Assembly: GCF_950295315.1 (NCBI RefSeq)
Contig: NC_080170.1
Location: 92,178,054-92,242,053, forward strand
Length of the DNA: 64,000 nt
Direction of reading: 5' to 3'
Source: Erinaceus europaeus
Lineage: Eukaryota > Chordata > Mammalia > Eulipotyphla > Erinaceidae
Made by a program: the position numbers and the translations under genes. Positions 9,431 through 23,984 of the stretch are shown in pieces (within the stretch, counting starts at the first letter, position 1; every line of letters begins with the position of its first letter). The notes under the pieces are model-generated. The model searched no databases. It was not told the DNA's origin and worked only from the letters and a program-made list of their open reading frames with translations.

Positions 9431-10290
9431 CCAGTCTCTGTCTCTGATCCTGCTAATTTTCACTCTCTAACCCATGTTAATCTTAAAGGCCTTCAAGCTC
9501 GATTCCCTGATGTTCCTGTATCACAGTTAAAACATATCCTCGCTACATGCTCTTCTTGTGCAAGTCTCATAAAGACACCTGCTATCCAGACCCTTGGGGT
9601 TAACCCCCGAGGTTTAAAAGCTAATGCTATTTGGCAAATTGATGTCACCCACATACCAAACTTTGGCAAACAAAAATATGTGTTTGTCTCAATTGATACC
9701 TTTTCTAAATTTATGTGGGCTACAGCTCAGACAGGAGAAAGTGCTAAAAAGCTTGTAAGCCATATGCTCTCTTGTTTTGCCGTTATGGGGGTCCCATTAT
9801 TTTTGAAAACAGACAATGCACCTATGTTTACAAGCAAACAATTTAAAGATTTTTGTTCCCTCTGGAATATTACTCATACCACGGGCATTCCCTACAATCC
9901 ACAGGGACAAGGCATTGTCGAGAGGGCCCATCAAACTCTGAAGGCTCAACTAAATAAAGATAAAGGAGGAACATATCCCCCAATATCCAGCTAGCAAAAG
10001 CCTTAACTACGTTAAATCTCTTTAATATTTACAATAACTCGGCCTTACCCCCTATTATTCTTCACTGGCAAACACCATCTACCCTCCCATCTATTAAGGT
10101 CAAATGGAGAGACCCACTCGATAAAGTTTGGAAAGGGCCTGACCCATTATTGACCATGGGAAGGGGTTTCGCATGCATTTTCCCTCAAAATTTCTCTAAA
10201 CCTGTCTGGGTTCCTGCCCTCCATGTCCGACAATACCCACAGGATGGCGCTGTGATTCCTGAAGAACAAGAAATAACACAAGAGGACTAG
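9431..10290 (+). pseudogene. pol: Decayed ERV integrase
   Basis: The N-terminal zinc-binding part is present (THVNLKGLQ, then CSSC near 9548). The catalytic core shows D,D-35-E: Asp codons at 9641 (QIDVTH) and 9812 (KTDNAP), Glu at 9920 (IVERAHQ). A frameshift near 9980 moves the reading frame; the C-terminal domain (LPPIILHW..., WVPALHVRQYP) then continues to the TAG at 10288-10290. Overall length is close to a normal integrase. Confidence 0.88.
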
Positions 10291-10754
10291 CTGCAGGATA
10301 CATCCCAGGATCCATAATATGGCATGGCAGAACCTACAAAAGTTGGCTCACAGAGCCCTCTCTCCTACCCCTTCCCTGAATGTCTTATGTTATGAATGGC
10401 CAGTTGTGTTTTGTGAGTGAGTGTGCTGAATGACCAAAAATTTTTGTATGACCCATCTGCTTAGAAGTACTCTAAATGTTAAAACCATTGTTACTAACAT
10501 GCATTAACTCTCTAAGTAACCTGAGTCTGCTTATAGTCCAAAGTCAATTATAGTAAACCTCTAACTTGTTACAAGTTTTATTGTTTTTCACAAGTAAGTG
10601 ATTACAGCTATCAAACCTTCATATGAGGAATCATCTGTTCATATGGTAAGGTATTAAACTGTAAGAAGTTCCTCCATATCCAACCTATGTGAATTAGCAA
10701 CATTCACATATTCTTGTAAACTTAACTGGTGTATCTTGTCTTGCCACCATAGGC
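10291..10754 (+). other. ERV-block spacer without recognisable gene
   Basis: Directly follows the integrase stop, where env would begin in a complete provirus. The DNA is AT-rich with many stops in all frames. I could not recognise a surface glycoprotein, so it is either a heavily decayed env or unrelated DNA. Confidence 0.4.
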
Positions 10755-10855
10755 CTGCCTTTGTCAGCCAACAATTTAAAGATGTTTCTCTTTATCACAT
10801 CACCCATGCCATGGACATCCTTTACTACCCCCAAAGACAAATGGCTGTTCCCCTG
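10755..10855 (+). pseudogene. Second, more diverged integrase fragment
   Basis: CAGCCAACAATTTAAAGATG (from ~10778) and the following bases parallel 9833-9911: a QQFKDVSLYHITHAMDILYY reading corresponds to KQFKDFCSLWNITHTTGIPY in the main integrase, followed by PQRQM against PQGQG. It ends about where the 12003 fragment would take up the same gene. Confidence 0.7.
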
Positions 10856-10965
10856 GACATCACATTCACTGACTGCTTCCCTTAGACTTGAGATATGATC
10901 CTACTTCTTCATATCAATGGATACATTCCCCCTTCCTTACCTGTATACCCTTAGTTGTGGGACCC

Positions 10966-11265
10966 TAGCTTGTTTTACTTCTTCTGCTCACAATAGGTCC
11001 TATAATTCTTTTTTTTCAACATTTTAAATTTATTTATTAATGAGAAAGAGAGAAAGAACCAGACTCACTCTGGTACATGTGCTGCCAGGGATCGAACTCA
11101 GGACCTCATGCTTAAGAGTCCAAGGCTTTAGTCACTGCATCACCTCCTGGACCACAGTCCTATAATTCTTAACAAGCTCATGGCCTTTTGCAGCAACAGA
11201 TTGATGCCATAAAGATGCAACCTATACAAAGTCACTATCATAGGCTGGACATGGCAGAATATTGA
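10966..11265 (+). pseudogene. env: ERV env transmembrane-subunit tail, interrupted by a SINE
   Basis: After removing the SINE at 11011-11156 and one copy of its target duplication, the frame reads a hydrophobic membrane span (LVLLLLLTIGPIILNKLMAF). After a frameshift comes a basic/polar cytoplasmic tail (QQQIDAIKMQPIQSHYHRLD), ending at a stop near 11264. Hydrophobic anchor followed by KLMAF and a short tail is typical of retroviral TM ends. The surface subunit is missing. Confidence 0.6.
11011..11156 (-). mobile_element. tRNA-derived SINE inserted in the env remnant
   Basis: Antisense SINE with a T-rich left end and tRNA-like head at the right (minus strand GAGTTCGATCCCTGGCAGC as B-box region). 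The perfect target duplication GTCCTATAATTCTT stands at 10997-11010 and 11157-11170. Confidence 0.9.
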
Positions 11266-11522
11266 GTTACTGTGGAGGATTTGCCCCCCTCCATCAGAAC
11301 GTCCACCATGTAGAGGGCTGGCTAGCCAATGACGGGTAAGAGGAAACTAGCGCTCTCCAGTCAACCTAAGACAGGGCATCTGGTACTACTGGGCAAAAAT
11401 GACCAGGTGTTCCAATGACGGGTAAGACGGAAGGCTGATCCCCAACCTAAGACAGGCACAGTCCACCCTGCCACAAAACAAAGTCCGCCAAACATCAAAA
11501 CATGATATAAGACAGGGGGACA
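11266..11522 (+). other. ERV 3' non-coding region before the second LTR
   Basis: Lies between the env tail and the LTR start. It contains an imperfect repeat (CCAATGACGGGTAAGA at 11321-11336 and 11413-11428; CAACCTAAGACAGG at 11363-11376 and 11443-11456) and ends with a purine-rich run (AAGACAGGGGGAC, ~11510-11522) in the position of a polypurine tract. Confidence 0.55.
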
Positions 11523-12000
11523 TGTGGGGAGCCACATGTGCCCTCAAGGTTGCTATTGGCATGGCCATAGAGTTTATGTTAAAAGATAGTTCCTGGGAAT
11601 TGGGTGGTGGCGCAGCAGGTTTAGCAAGAACTGGCTTGAGGATCCCAGTTTGAGCCCCTGGCTCCTCACCTGCAGGGGAATCACTTCACAGGCGGTGAAG
11701 CAGGTCTACAGGTATCTTTATCTCCCTCTGTCTTTCCCTCCTCTCTCCATTTCTCTCTGTTCTATCCAACAACCACAATATCAGCAATAACAACAATATA
11801 ATTACAACAAGAACAACTAGGGCAACAAAAGGCAAGATACAAGATACAAAAAAAAAAAAAAGGGATAAGATAGTTCCCGCTTCCCTACACCTTAGAGTCT
11901 TTGTTAAAAGATAAGGTCTTTTTCCCCATGAATCACCCAGGACCTTCCAAATAAACGGCTGACTACCATGACAAATAATATAAAATATAATCATAAATGA
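11523..12000 (+). repeat. LTR of the inserted plus-strand ERV (contains a SINE)
   Basis: Begins TGTGGGGAGCC at ~11523 after a purine-rich tract, a start commonly seen in class II LTRs. After removing the SINE at 11594-11870 it continues to an AATAAA near 11950. The right edge is uncertain because integrase-like sequence starts at ~12003. No second copy of this LTR occurs in the window. Confidence 0.55.
11594..11870 (+). mobile_element. tRNA-derived SINE inserted in the LTR
   Basis: Sense SINE: head GGGTGGTGGCGCAGCAGGTT, B-box region CCAGTTTGAGCCCCTGG, CT-rich body, CAACAACAA-type repeats and an A-run at 11851-11863. The target duplication AAGATAGTTCC stands at about 11583-11593 and 11868-11878. 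Confidence 0.88.
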
Positions 12001-12002
12001 AT

Positions 12003-12090
12003 AGGAAAGATACATCCCCCAATACTCAGTTGGTCAAGGCACCAAACCTCTTCTTCTATAAAGCATTCAAATCAGATGCCCTGCTAACCA
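12003..12090 (+). pseudogene. Third integrase fragment
   Basis: One frame reads KDTSPNTQLVKAPNLFFYK, parallel to the GGTYPPNIQLAKAL part of the main integrase. It begins about where the 10755-10855 fragment stops, so the two may be one integrase gene split by the env-tail/LTR block between them. Confidence 0.5.
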
Positions 12091-12653
12091 CGAGAAGCAG
12101 ATTGTTTGTGTTTCTTTCACAGGAATCCCGGAAAAACCATCTGAACCCCTGCACACCCTGACGTCACTCACTAGATGGCACGACTACCGTGGCACACCCC
12201 CCGAAACCCTAGATGTCACTCAACGCGATCTGAAGAATCTGATTCGCAGACTCCAAGGACAGAACCTTTTTACTGCCTGTCTGCCTTTCCTGCTTTTGCT
12301 TTGACCTGTCACGTTTTGGCGGTTCCAGCTCACAATCTACAGAAAAGCAGAATTCCAGAGGCTGACCTTCCTCATGCAGCATTTCATCCCCTGCCATTTC
12401 TCCCCCTAGTCGCCTACTTTGGACTGAGACTTCTATCAGACTTGCTGGTATACCCTTTGGACACTTTAGACAATTTTACAGCAGCTTCCTTCCCTTCACG
12501 TTGCTGGTTTTTCATAGACTGATCCTGAGTAATTCATAGACTTTACAGACTGTTGCCTTGAGGACTATACAATGCCAAATAGCCCCTCTTTTTGGTGGGT
12601 CATGCCTCCCGCCTCCCCCTCATTATGTACCCTTGCCCCTTTCCCCACCCAAA
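12091..12653 (+). other. ERV-block right end, unassigned
   Basis: Contains a good 3' splice-acceptor-like sequence (TTTGTGTTTCTTTCACAG ending at 12121), which would suit an env acceptor after integrase, and an open frame of 115 codons (12175-12522) that I do not recognise. The pyrimidine-rich end (~12600-12650) meets the LTR at 12654. Confidence 0.4.
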
Positions 12654-13040
12654 CAGGGAAGCTGTATTTCTTTATTCAGGAACAATGATTCATAAACTAA
12701 GACAAACTAATCACCAAACAGAACTCTGCTGTCTCTTTGCGGCGGCACAAGCACTCCCTCTTACTCTTGAACTCAGGAACCCTCCAACTCTGGAACTCTG
12801 AAACTCTCGTACTTGAGAGCCCTCTGAAACTCTGGCACACTGGAACTCTCTCTTACTCTGTAACCCTGAAACTCTCGAACTTAGGAATTCTCGCACTCAG
12901 GAACTCTCGGACTCAGGAACCCTCTCCCGGGGTTCCTTGGGGCGGGGCCAAGCAGGCCCGCGAAATTAACAGGACTGATCCAATTCTCTTGACGGGGGGG
13001 GGGGGGGGGGCTAGAACAAATCAATGTAAAGCATACGACA
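12654..13040 (-). repeat. Provirus 5' LTR, U3-R part
   Basis: Matches 4893-5258 closely. It differs by an extra ~18-bp repeat unit (around 12880-12905), a few substitutions and a pure G-run (12994-13010) where the 3' LTR has interrupted Gs. It ends at the target duplication copy 13041-13046. The U5 end was displaced to 6846-6870 by the inserted block. Confidence 0.9.
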
Positions 13041-13250
13041 ACGTTCAGCAGAGAAGCAATTACAGAAGCCATACATTCCACCTTCTCCACCCCATAATGA
13101 CCCTGGGTCCATGCTCCCAGAGAGATAAAGAATAGGAAAGCTTCCATTAGAGGTGATGGGATATGGAACTCTGGTGGTGGGAAATGTGTGGAATTAAACC
13201 TCTCTTATCCTATGGTTTTGTCGGTATTTTATATTTTATAATTAAATTAA
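13041..13250 (+). mobile_element. Older L1 3' UTR fragment, right half
   Basis: Continues the element broken at 4811: AGCAATTACAGAAGCCATAC, then CCCTGGGTCCATGCTCCCAG and the terminal CTCTTATCCTATGGTTTTGT, parallel to L1-A 3548-3717 with clear divergence. The first six bases are the provirus target duplication. Confidence 0.85.
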
Positions 13251-13556
13251 ATCATGAAAAATTATTACTCATCTGTGTAACTGCTTCTACTGCTCAGAGA
13301 ATATTAGCTGATACAAACATTATCTTCACTGTTGCTGAGTTGAGAGGGCATCACTTATCTCTTGTCTCTTTGTTCTAACTTTTCTATTTTTACTTGCAAA
13401 GAGAATTGTTTTCTGCATTCTGATTAATGGCTAATATGGCCATTAAATTTAACCTCACTCTTTCTTTATCCCTTGTTGTGTTTATGTATTTAATGCAATT
13501 GACAGAAATTTGATTTCATTTTCTCTTGAGGCATAATATAAATTTAAAAAACCTGT
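13251..13556. other. AT-rich DNA, nothing recognised
   Basis: No supported coding frame, RNA gene or repeat family. Confidence 0.5.
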
Positions 13557-13735
13557 CTTGGGGCTGGTGAAATAGTTCACTTGAATAGCTCACTTGGATA
13601 GTGTGCTGCTTTGTCATATGCATGACCCAAGTTTGAACCCAGGCCCCACTTCATTGAAAAAAGTTTTGATGCAGTGATCTCTTTCATTTTCTTTCTCTAC
13701 CACTCTGCCTTCTCAGTCTCAGTAAAAACAGACAA
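13557..13735 (+). mobile_element. tRNA-derived SINE (GGGGCTGGTGAAATAG type)
   Basis: Head GGGGCTGGTGAAATAGTTCA with a second AATAGCTCACTTGGATAG, B-box region AAGTTTGAACCCAGG, then a CT-rich body and A-rich end. It differs from the dominant SINE and belongs to an older group. Confidence 0.7.
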
Positions 13736-13777
13736 ACTAAAAAACAAACACCTGGCATCAAATGACCATAAACCTTT

Positions 13778-13998
13778 AAATTATTGCCAGGGCTTCACCA
13801 CTGTGGGCCAACTTTTTTCTTTTTTTAGATAAAAAGTGAGAAACAGAGAGTGAGGGGAAGAGAGTGACATAACTACAACAAAATTTCCCACAGTATTTTT
13901 GTACTCCCATGTGGTGTGTGGTGTATTGGGAACTCTGACATGGATCACATACACCAAAGCACACATTCTCCCAGATGAGCTATCTTGCTGGCCCATGT
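13778..13998 (-). mobile_element. tRNA-derived SINE, antisense
   Basis: The minus strand starts GGGCCAGCAAGATAGCTCAT and has a GATCCATGTCAGAGTTCCC B-box region. The left end carries the ACTGTGGGCC...TTTTTTCTTTTTT tail typical of antisense copies here. Confidence 0.65.
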
Positions 13999-14789
13999 GC
14001 TTTTTCACTGATAACAAGAAAATATGTATTTAACATAAATCTTAAATCTAAGGTTCTAGGAAACCAATGGTCTACAAACATCTAATACTCAAATTAATCT
14101 CAACTTTCCTTTCTTCTTCCCTCTTCTTTCTGCATTTTCTTAATCCTTTCTTCCCCATGCTTGTTGATTTCTGACACTAATCAATGTTCACACCAGTGGA
14201 TTATTAGATTTACATTTCTGTGATATTGGGTCTTAAGCAGAGAAGCCATCTTTGATGTTTCCCTCATTCATTGCCAGATTTTATCCTTACAGATGAACTG
14301 CAAGAGTTCATGAATGTACATGAAGAGGACTATGATGATTTTTCTTTGAAAATTAATAGTCAGAACTAATTAATGGTGCTGATGGCCAGAGGCATTCCTT
14401 CCTCTTGTAGCAATTATGCTGAAGTTGGCCTATGTATCAATGGACTGAATGAATCCAGGAAGCTGACTGAGGGGAAAAAAATGTAGCAACAAGAAATTTG
14501 ACTCATTAAGGTATTTTCAGCTATAAATTTGATAAAAAGTTGTCTTAACTTCTCATTAAACTTTGACATACTATTCCCTCAGGCTTTGGGACTTGGTATA
14601 TTCTGAATCTCTGTTGAAACAGCTTCTGAAATATATCTGATTCAACTGTGGATTGTTGTGTAAAATAGACATTTGGTTTACACTATTTCTAGGAGAGTTA
14701 GTCTTCTAAAGGTCACTGTTTCTTTACTAAATGAAATGTGTTTTTGTAAGGAAAAATAAAGCAAATTATTTAGTTAGCATAGAGTTGCT
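13999..14789. other. Unassigned, AT-rich
   Basis: No open frame above background and no repeat family that I can name. Confidence 0.5.
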
Positions 14790-14803
14790 AAGATTTTTTT
14801 TCT

Positions 14804-15087
14804 TTTTTTTATATTTATTTTATTTATTTATTCCCTTTTGTTGCCCTTGTTGTTTTATTGTTGTAGTTATTATTGTTGTTGTCGTTGTTGGATAGGACAG
14901 AGAGAAATGGAGAGAGGAGGGGAAGACAGAGAGGAGGAGAGAAAGAGAGACACCTGCAGACCTGCTTCACCGCCTGTGAAGCGACTCCCCTGCAGGTGGG
15001 GAGCCGGGGTTCGAACCGGGATCCTTATGCCGGACCTTGTGCTTTGCGCCACCTGCGCTTAGCCCGCTGCACTACAGCCCGACTCCC
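14804..15087 (-). mobile_element. Young tRNA-derived SINE, antisense, intact
   Basis: Full-length copy of the dominant SINE. The minus strand has the head GAGTCGGGCTGTAGTGCAGC, B-box CCGGTTCGAACCCCGGC, CCTGCAGGGGAGTCGCTTCA and a CT-rich body. The perfect 14-bp target duplication AAGATTTTTTTTCT stands at 14790-14803 and 15088-15101. Confidence 0.93.
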
Positions 15088-15101
15088 AAGATTTTTTTTC
15101 T

Positions 15102-16127
15102 AACCCTTCTTAAGTGAATCTCATCAACTTGACTCCATAGGCCAGAAAGGGAGTCAGAAATAGAAAGTTTAAACTCAGAAGGTGGGCGTTGATAGATGAA
15201 GCCCACAAAAACTGTTTCAAATCTCACCGGGAGACCCTCCAGAGTGGCTCTTGCAAATTTTGCAAAAGCAGGCCACTATTGGACCAGTTATTATTCAGAT
15301 AAAACTAAGTCAACATCAGAGATTCAAGTGCATAGTAGACTTATTTTTTAATTATTGTTCAAAAGCAGAACAGCAGTTTATTTAGTTAGCTTCTTCTAAT
15401 CCAAAGTTCTGCTTGTTCCTTGACAAGCACAAGAGGTAAATCTTTGAGTCTTCTGCCCTTTGATTCTTTTACAGTTGTCTACATGAATGATATTTTCATC
15501 TGAAGGTGTAAGCCTCTCTTGTGGTAGGAGAGAAGGAGTTTTCAACAGAGTGTGAGGTGGCTGTAAGGTTAATATGTCAATTTTGGCAGTTACGATCTTG
15601 GTAATAGCTCTAGCTTCAATATTTCCTCCATCTCACTTTAAACAGCCAGTATATCCTCCATCTCACTTTCCACTTAACACATGGAAAAGAATTTTTGAAC
15701 GTTTGCTTTGCTCAGTTCCTGCCTTCAGCAAGGTTCTTGGCTTAGCTCAGCTGGGCAACCTCCAACTGAACACTCTAGAGGAATAGCTGCTAAAGGGTCC
15801 TTTTCAGTGGCGGTACAGTTGATAGAGAAACAGTGTGCTGGAAGTTGCATGTGTCTTAGGGGCTTTTCACATCTCTCCTGAGACCATTCCCCATCTTTTC
15901 TTTTCCCTTCTGGCTCTCCCATAGTCTCCTCTGAGTGATTGGTGTAGATCATCCAGCCATAAACTAAGGCTATCTTTGATTATTCCTGTCCCTGGTGTTC
16001 TAATTGTTAGTGAGCATCAGAGTCACCGGGAGTGATTATTAAAGGCATTTACAATGAGGATTACCTCTGGGTTGAGTTGGACAGAGGAGGATGCAAGGAC
16101 CAAATTCAATTGGGGAAATAACCAGTT
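15102..16127. other. Unassigned region; possible old gene or DNA-transposon remnants
   Basis: On the minus strand a 70-codon open frame (about 15610 to 15400, residues such as TPSDENIIHVDNCKRIKGQK) is followed by a stop and an AATAAA at ~15380, the layout of a processed-pseudogene 3' end; I do not recognise the product. A duplicated CTCCATCTCACTTT occurs at ~15627 and ~15658. Bases ~16010-16080 (GAGCATCAGAGTCACC) resemble a MER5/MER20-type DNA-transposon end. All are tentative. Confidence 0.3.
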
Positions 16128-16140
16128 CACATTGTCTTCT

Positions 16141-17492
16141 TTTTTTTTTTTAATTTTTTATTTAAGAAAGGATTAGTGAACAAAAACATAAGGTAGGAGG
16201 GGTACAACTCCACACAATTCCCACCACCCAATCCCCATAACCCACCCCCTCCCATGGTAGCTTTCCCATTCTCTAGCCCTCTGGGAGCATGGACCCAGGG
16301 TCGTTGAGGGTTGCAGAAGGTAGAAGGTCTGGCTTCTGTAATTGCTTCCCCGCTGAACATGGGCGTTGACTGGTCGGTCCATACTCCCAGTCTGCCTCTC
16401 TCTTTCCCTAGTAAGGTGTGTCTCTGGGGAAGTTGAGCTCCAGGACACATTGGTGGGGTCTTCAATCCAGGGAAGCCTAGCCAGCATCCTGGTGGCATCT
16501 GGAACCTGGTGATTGAAAAGAGAGTTAACATATGAAGCCAAACAATTTGTTGAGCAATCATGGATCCCAAGCTTGGAATAGTGGAGAGGAAGTGTTAGGG
16601 AGGTACTCACTGCAAACTCTAGTGTATTTCTGCTTTCAGGTGTATATTTTGCAGTAGTTTATGGTTACGTGTGCACATAAGCTCTCTCTCACAGAAACTG
16701 GTATATATCTAGATTATGGGACTTTGTTAGAAAGTGAACTACCTGAGATGAAATTAGAGTATACTATGAAAGGAAAGGTCTCACCCGAGTAATGAAGTTG
16801 AAGGGTTGTCATTCCACACGTGAAGTCTCTGTATACAGTCTGAGGTGAAGCATGTTGAGGTGGCAATCGTTGCTTTGGTTAGCTTGTGATCAGCGGATGT
16901 AATATTATTTAGTTTGGATTGGGAGATGTATACAGGAAAGTGGGCCCTGTCCAAGGTTTCCAGGACTGGGGGAAGTAGGGGCTCTATAGTGGGGATGTGA
17001 GGTTCCTGCTGTCTTAGGGTTCAAAAAGACAATCAATAGTTAATGTTATCATCACATTATTTGTTAATTGGGTTAACTTTGAAAAGTCCCTTTGTTAGGG
17101 TTTGCTGTACAGTACCCAGTATCTTGTATATAGCTGTGCTATTGGATGCTTCTAATCTACTTGGTCTAGGCTTTTGAGAGAGTCCGCATATCAAATACAT
17201 AGCCTATATATTAAAAAGATTCAGTTTGTCTTTTGAGAAACTTTGAGACATACAATTGATTTCCCTCTCTCATATTAATTAACTACTGATTTATATGTCT
17301 ACATTTTGCTAGGAGTGTACATAAACACCATTACCACCACCAAAGGACTGTGACCCATCCCTCACGCCCACTCCCACCTCCCACTGGCCCAGGAAGCTAC
17401 ATGTCTACCCCTCACCACTGGGTTTTTACTTTGGTGCCATACTTACAATTTGATCAGGTCCTGCTTTTAGTTTCCCTTTCAGATCTTCTTAG
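16141..17492 (-). other. L1-B 3' UTR and poly(A)
   Basis: Same ~1.3 kb 3' UTR as L1-A, with a T-run at 16141-16151 (A tail on the minus strand). The 145-codon open frame seen in L1-A is also open here (16610 to 16173). Confidence 0.85.
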
Positions 17493-21623
<4,131 letters not shown>

Positions 21624-21624
21624 A

Positions 21625-22595
21625 TTGTTCTAAAAAACAATTTGTTTACTCTGATATATTGCAAGTATTATAGTGATGTTCTTGTTTATAAGAGGTCTTT
21701 TAGTACCTCTTTCAGGGCCGGCTTGGTGATGGTTGCCTCCTTTACTGTTGTTTGTCTAAGAAGGTTTTCATCCCTCCATCTAGCTTGAATGAAAGTCTAG
21801 CAGGATATATTATCCTTGGTTGAAACCCTTTTTCATTCAGGTCTCGATAGATATCTTGCCACTCCCTTCTGGCTTTTAGAGTTTGAGTGGAGAAATCTGC
21901 CGATAATCTTATGGGTTTTCCCCTGTATGTGACTTTTTGTTTCTCTCTTGCAGCCTTTAGGATCCTTTCTTTATCCTTACTTCTTCTCATTGTGACTATG
22001 ATGTGTCTTGGTGTCTTCAGTCTGGGTTGATTCTGTTTGGTACTCTCTGGGCCTCTTGAACCTTGATATCCTTTCTGTTATTCAGGTCTGGGAAGTTTTC
22101 TTGTATTATTTCCTCTAGAATGTTTGCTTCCCCTTCCTCTCTTTCTTCTTCTGGCAGGCCAATTATACGAATGTTACTTCTTTTGAGATCATCCCATATG
22201 TCTCTGTTGTTGTTTTCAGTGTCTCTCAATCTCTTTTTAAGCTCTTTCACCTCTTTCTTTGTTTTCTCTAACTCATCCTCTGTCTGACTAATTCTGTTTT
22301 CTGCTTCTGTTAGTCTGCTTTCTCTTGCCTCAGCTTCTTTCTTCATTACAGCTATTTCAGCTTTCAGTTCTTTAATTGCCTCAAGATAATCAGTATTTTC
22401 CTTGGGGGTCTCTGTTGTTTCCCTAGTACTGCCATTCCTTTCCTCCAATGTTGTTTTCATTTCTGTGATTAATAAGTGTATTATTGCTTGCATACTTTTC
22501 TTATCTATGGTTACTTCTGACTGATTTGTGGTTTCTTCTGGGCTCTTGTCTTCATTCATTGGGGTAGCAGTTTTATTTGTTTTTAATCTACCCAT
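21625..22595 (-). pseudogene. L1-B ORF1 (RNA-binding coiled-coil protein)
   Basis: Begins MGRLKTNKTATPMNEDKSPE at 22595. Residues ~50-135 form a charged heptad-like coiled coil (ELKAEIAVMKKEAEARESRL and onwards), followed by an RRM-like segment (NIRIIGLPEEE) and a C-terminal domain (KAAREKQKVTYRGKPIRLSADFSTQT). One-base deletions near 22018 (CCAGACTGAAG against CCAGACCTGAAG in L1-E) and ~21745 break the frame. ORF1p forms trimers that coat L1 RNA. Confidence 0.9.
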
Positions 22596-23441
22596 TTTTT
22601 TTATTTATGTGTTTCTCTCTTTTTTTTTTTTATGCTCTGTTGTTCCTCAGTTGTTGTGTCTTGAGTACCATTAACACTGTACTAAATACCTTTATGACAA
22701 TTGCACTCACCAACCTTCGGAATTACAGTAGCAACTGAAGTAAGTATTGAAGTAGTTTAATCGTTACCAGTTAGCCAAACAATTTCTCCAGTCCGTGAAA
22801 AAATAGTAACCAAATCCCAGTGAAGAAAGAGAAAAGAAAGAGAGGATAGCTAGAACAGACAGTTATGCAAATCTACTATCCAGTGTATATTCTGGGGTAA
22901 CAAGAGGGGAAAGGGAACTAGTGCAGAGATACACACATAGAGAGTCCACTCTGAGTCATATTTCTTCCCCAAAGTAATTCACAAATTCAGAAAGGCAAAG
23001 AAGAAAGAAGTGTATGACAAGATTAAAAAAAAAAAAAGAGAGACAGATAAGAGAGAGAAAAGGGAGAAGATAAGAAGAAGAGTTGTAATTAAAGAGCAAT
23101 GCAAGGAACTTCCCAAATGTGTATCAGTGAATTAAAAAAAAAACAAAAAAACCCTGTTTGGTGGTATGGGGTATCCTGCTAGGAGCTGGTCCCAGGGACT
23201 GCTTGTGGGGGGGGGGGGGGCGGCGGGAAGGATGTATGCTTGAAAATTAAAAGGAAGAAAAAAGAATTTTTTCTCCTACTCTAATTCTTAACCCAAATTA
23301 AGTTATAGTCACCTCCTTGGTGTCTAAGCACACCTTATTGGCTGGCCTGCTAAAGGCAGAAAATCCTGTTGTCTCCAGGGGAGTGTGTTCGGGGCTCAGA
23401 GGCTAGCAGCTTCTCTGTCTGCCATATTCCAGGAAACCCCC
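22596..23441 (-). promoter_or_regulatory. L1-B 5' UTR (internal promoter region)
   Basis: Homologous to L1-E 59027-60171. The minus strand begins GGGGGTTTCCTGGAATATGG. It contains a run of 12 Gs at ~23209-23220 followed by CGGCGGG and a long AG-rich tract at 22820-23060. The L1 internal promoter lies in this part; specific sites cannot be named from sequence alone. Confidence 0.75.
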
Positions 23442-23456
23442 CACATTGTCTTCTTT

Positions 23457-23980
23457 AAGTAACCATAATTCATTTGGATGGATAGTTAAAGTAAAATTGC
23501 AGCAGATTATTTTTTCTGAGCTGAAATGTAAGCCACAGAATATCTTGGAGGTTTGAGTAGGAGGGAATAAATAACTCTGTCTGTTAACTTACCTCCTAAG
23601 CCTAAGTAAAGCACTTTTATTAAGAGTCTTTCACATGGTAAGATATCTCAAACATGATTTTGATACAACAACATAAAAAGCTGTAATAAAGAGAAAATAT
23701 TTAAAGACTGGTATGTTTAAAAGTATTAGGTGTACTTGGATTTCTTAAGAAGTGCACTTGCCACCATCTAATATTTCATGTTCCCTAAGGTTAAAGTTTA
23801 TTCATGTGTGAATATATATCTGCTTGTAGGCATAGTCAACCATGTCAATTTTCTTTCCTCTTTAAGTAATTGGATGCAATCATGTGATCAGGAGAGTTGG
23901 AAGTATTTAATAGCATAATATAAAACCCAGAGTTTGTCCCTGCCTCCATTCCTTCCCCCCCTGTCTCCCCCCACCACCTT
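23457..23980. other. AT-rich DNA, nothing recognised
   Basis: No supported gene, RNA or named repeat. Confidence 0.5.
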
Positions 23981-23984
23981 TTTA

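Larger units (their letters stand above)
6871..12653 (+). mobile_element. Opposite-strand ERV block inserted in the provirus 5' LTR
   Basis: About 5.8 kb replaces ~57 bp of the 5' LTR. On the plus strand it holds a late-gag/pro/pol remnant (to 10290), a second integrase fragment (~10755-10850), an env transmembrane tail (~10966-11265), an LTR beginning near 11523, a third integrase fragment (~12003-12090) and two SINEs with their own target duplications. There is no LTR at the left edge, so this is not a clean proviral insertion. The 3' LTR lacks the block; because both U5 copies of a provirus are copied from one RNA end, the block must post-date integration. Confidence 0.75.
4812..13040 (-). 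mobile_element. Composite class II-like endogenous retrovirus, minus strand, with 6-bp target duplication
   Basis: Read on the minus strand: 5' LTR U3-R (13040 to 12654), about 5.8 kb of unrelated opposite-strand DNA (12653 to 6871), the last 25 bases of U5 (6870-6846), a Lys-type primer-binding site (6843-6826), a short internal region, a polypurine tract (5276-5261) and the 3' LTR (5258 to 4812). ACGTTC stands immediately outside both ends (4806-4811 and 13041-13046); six-base duplications are usual for betaretrovirus-like elements. LTR ends are TG...CA. Where both LTRs are present they differ at few positions apart from a repeat-unit gain and a G-run, so integration is fairly recent. Confidence 0.88.

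Noticed and set aside
6871..12653. Simple inversion of the provirus interior
   Set aside because: Flipping the block would place pol inside U5, upstream of the PBS, so it cannot be the original interior of this provirus.
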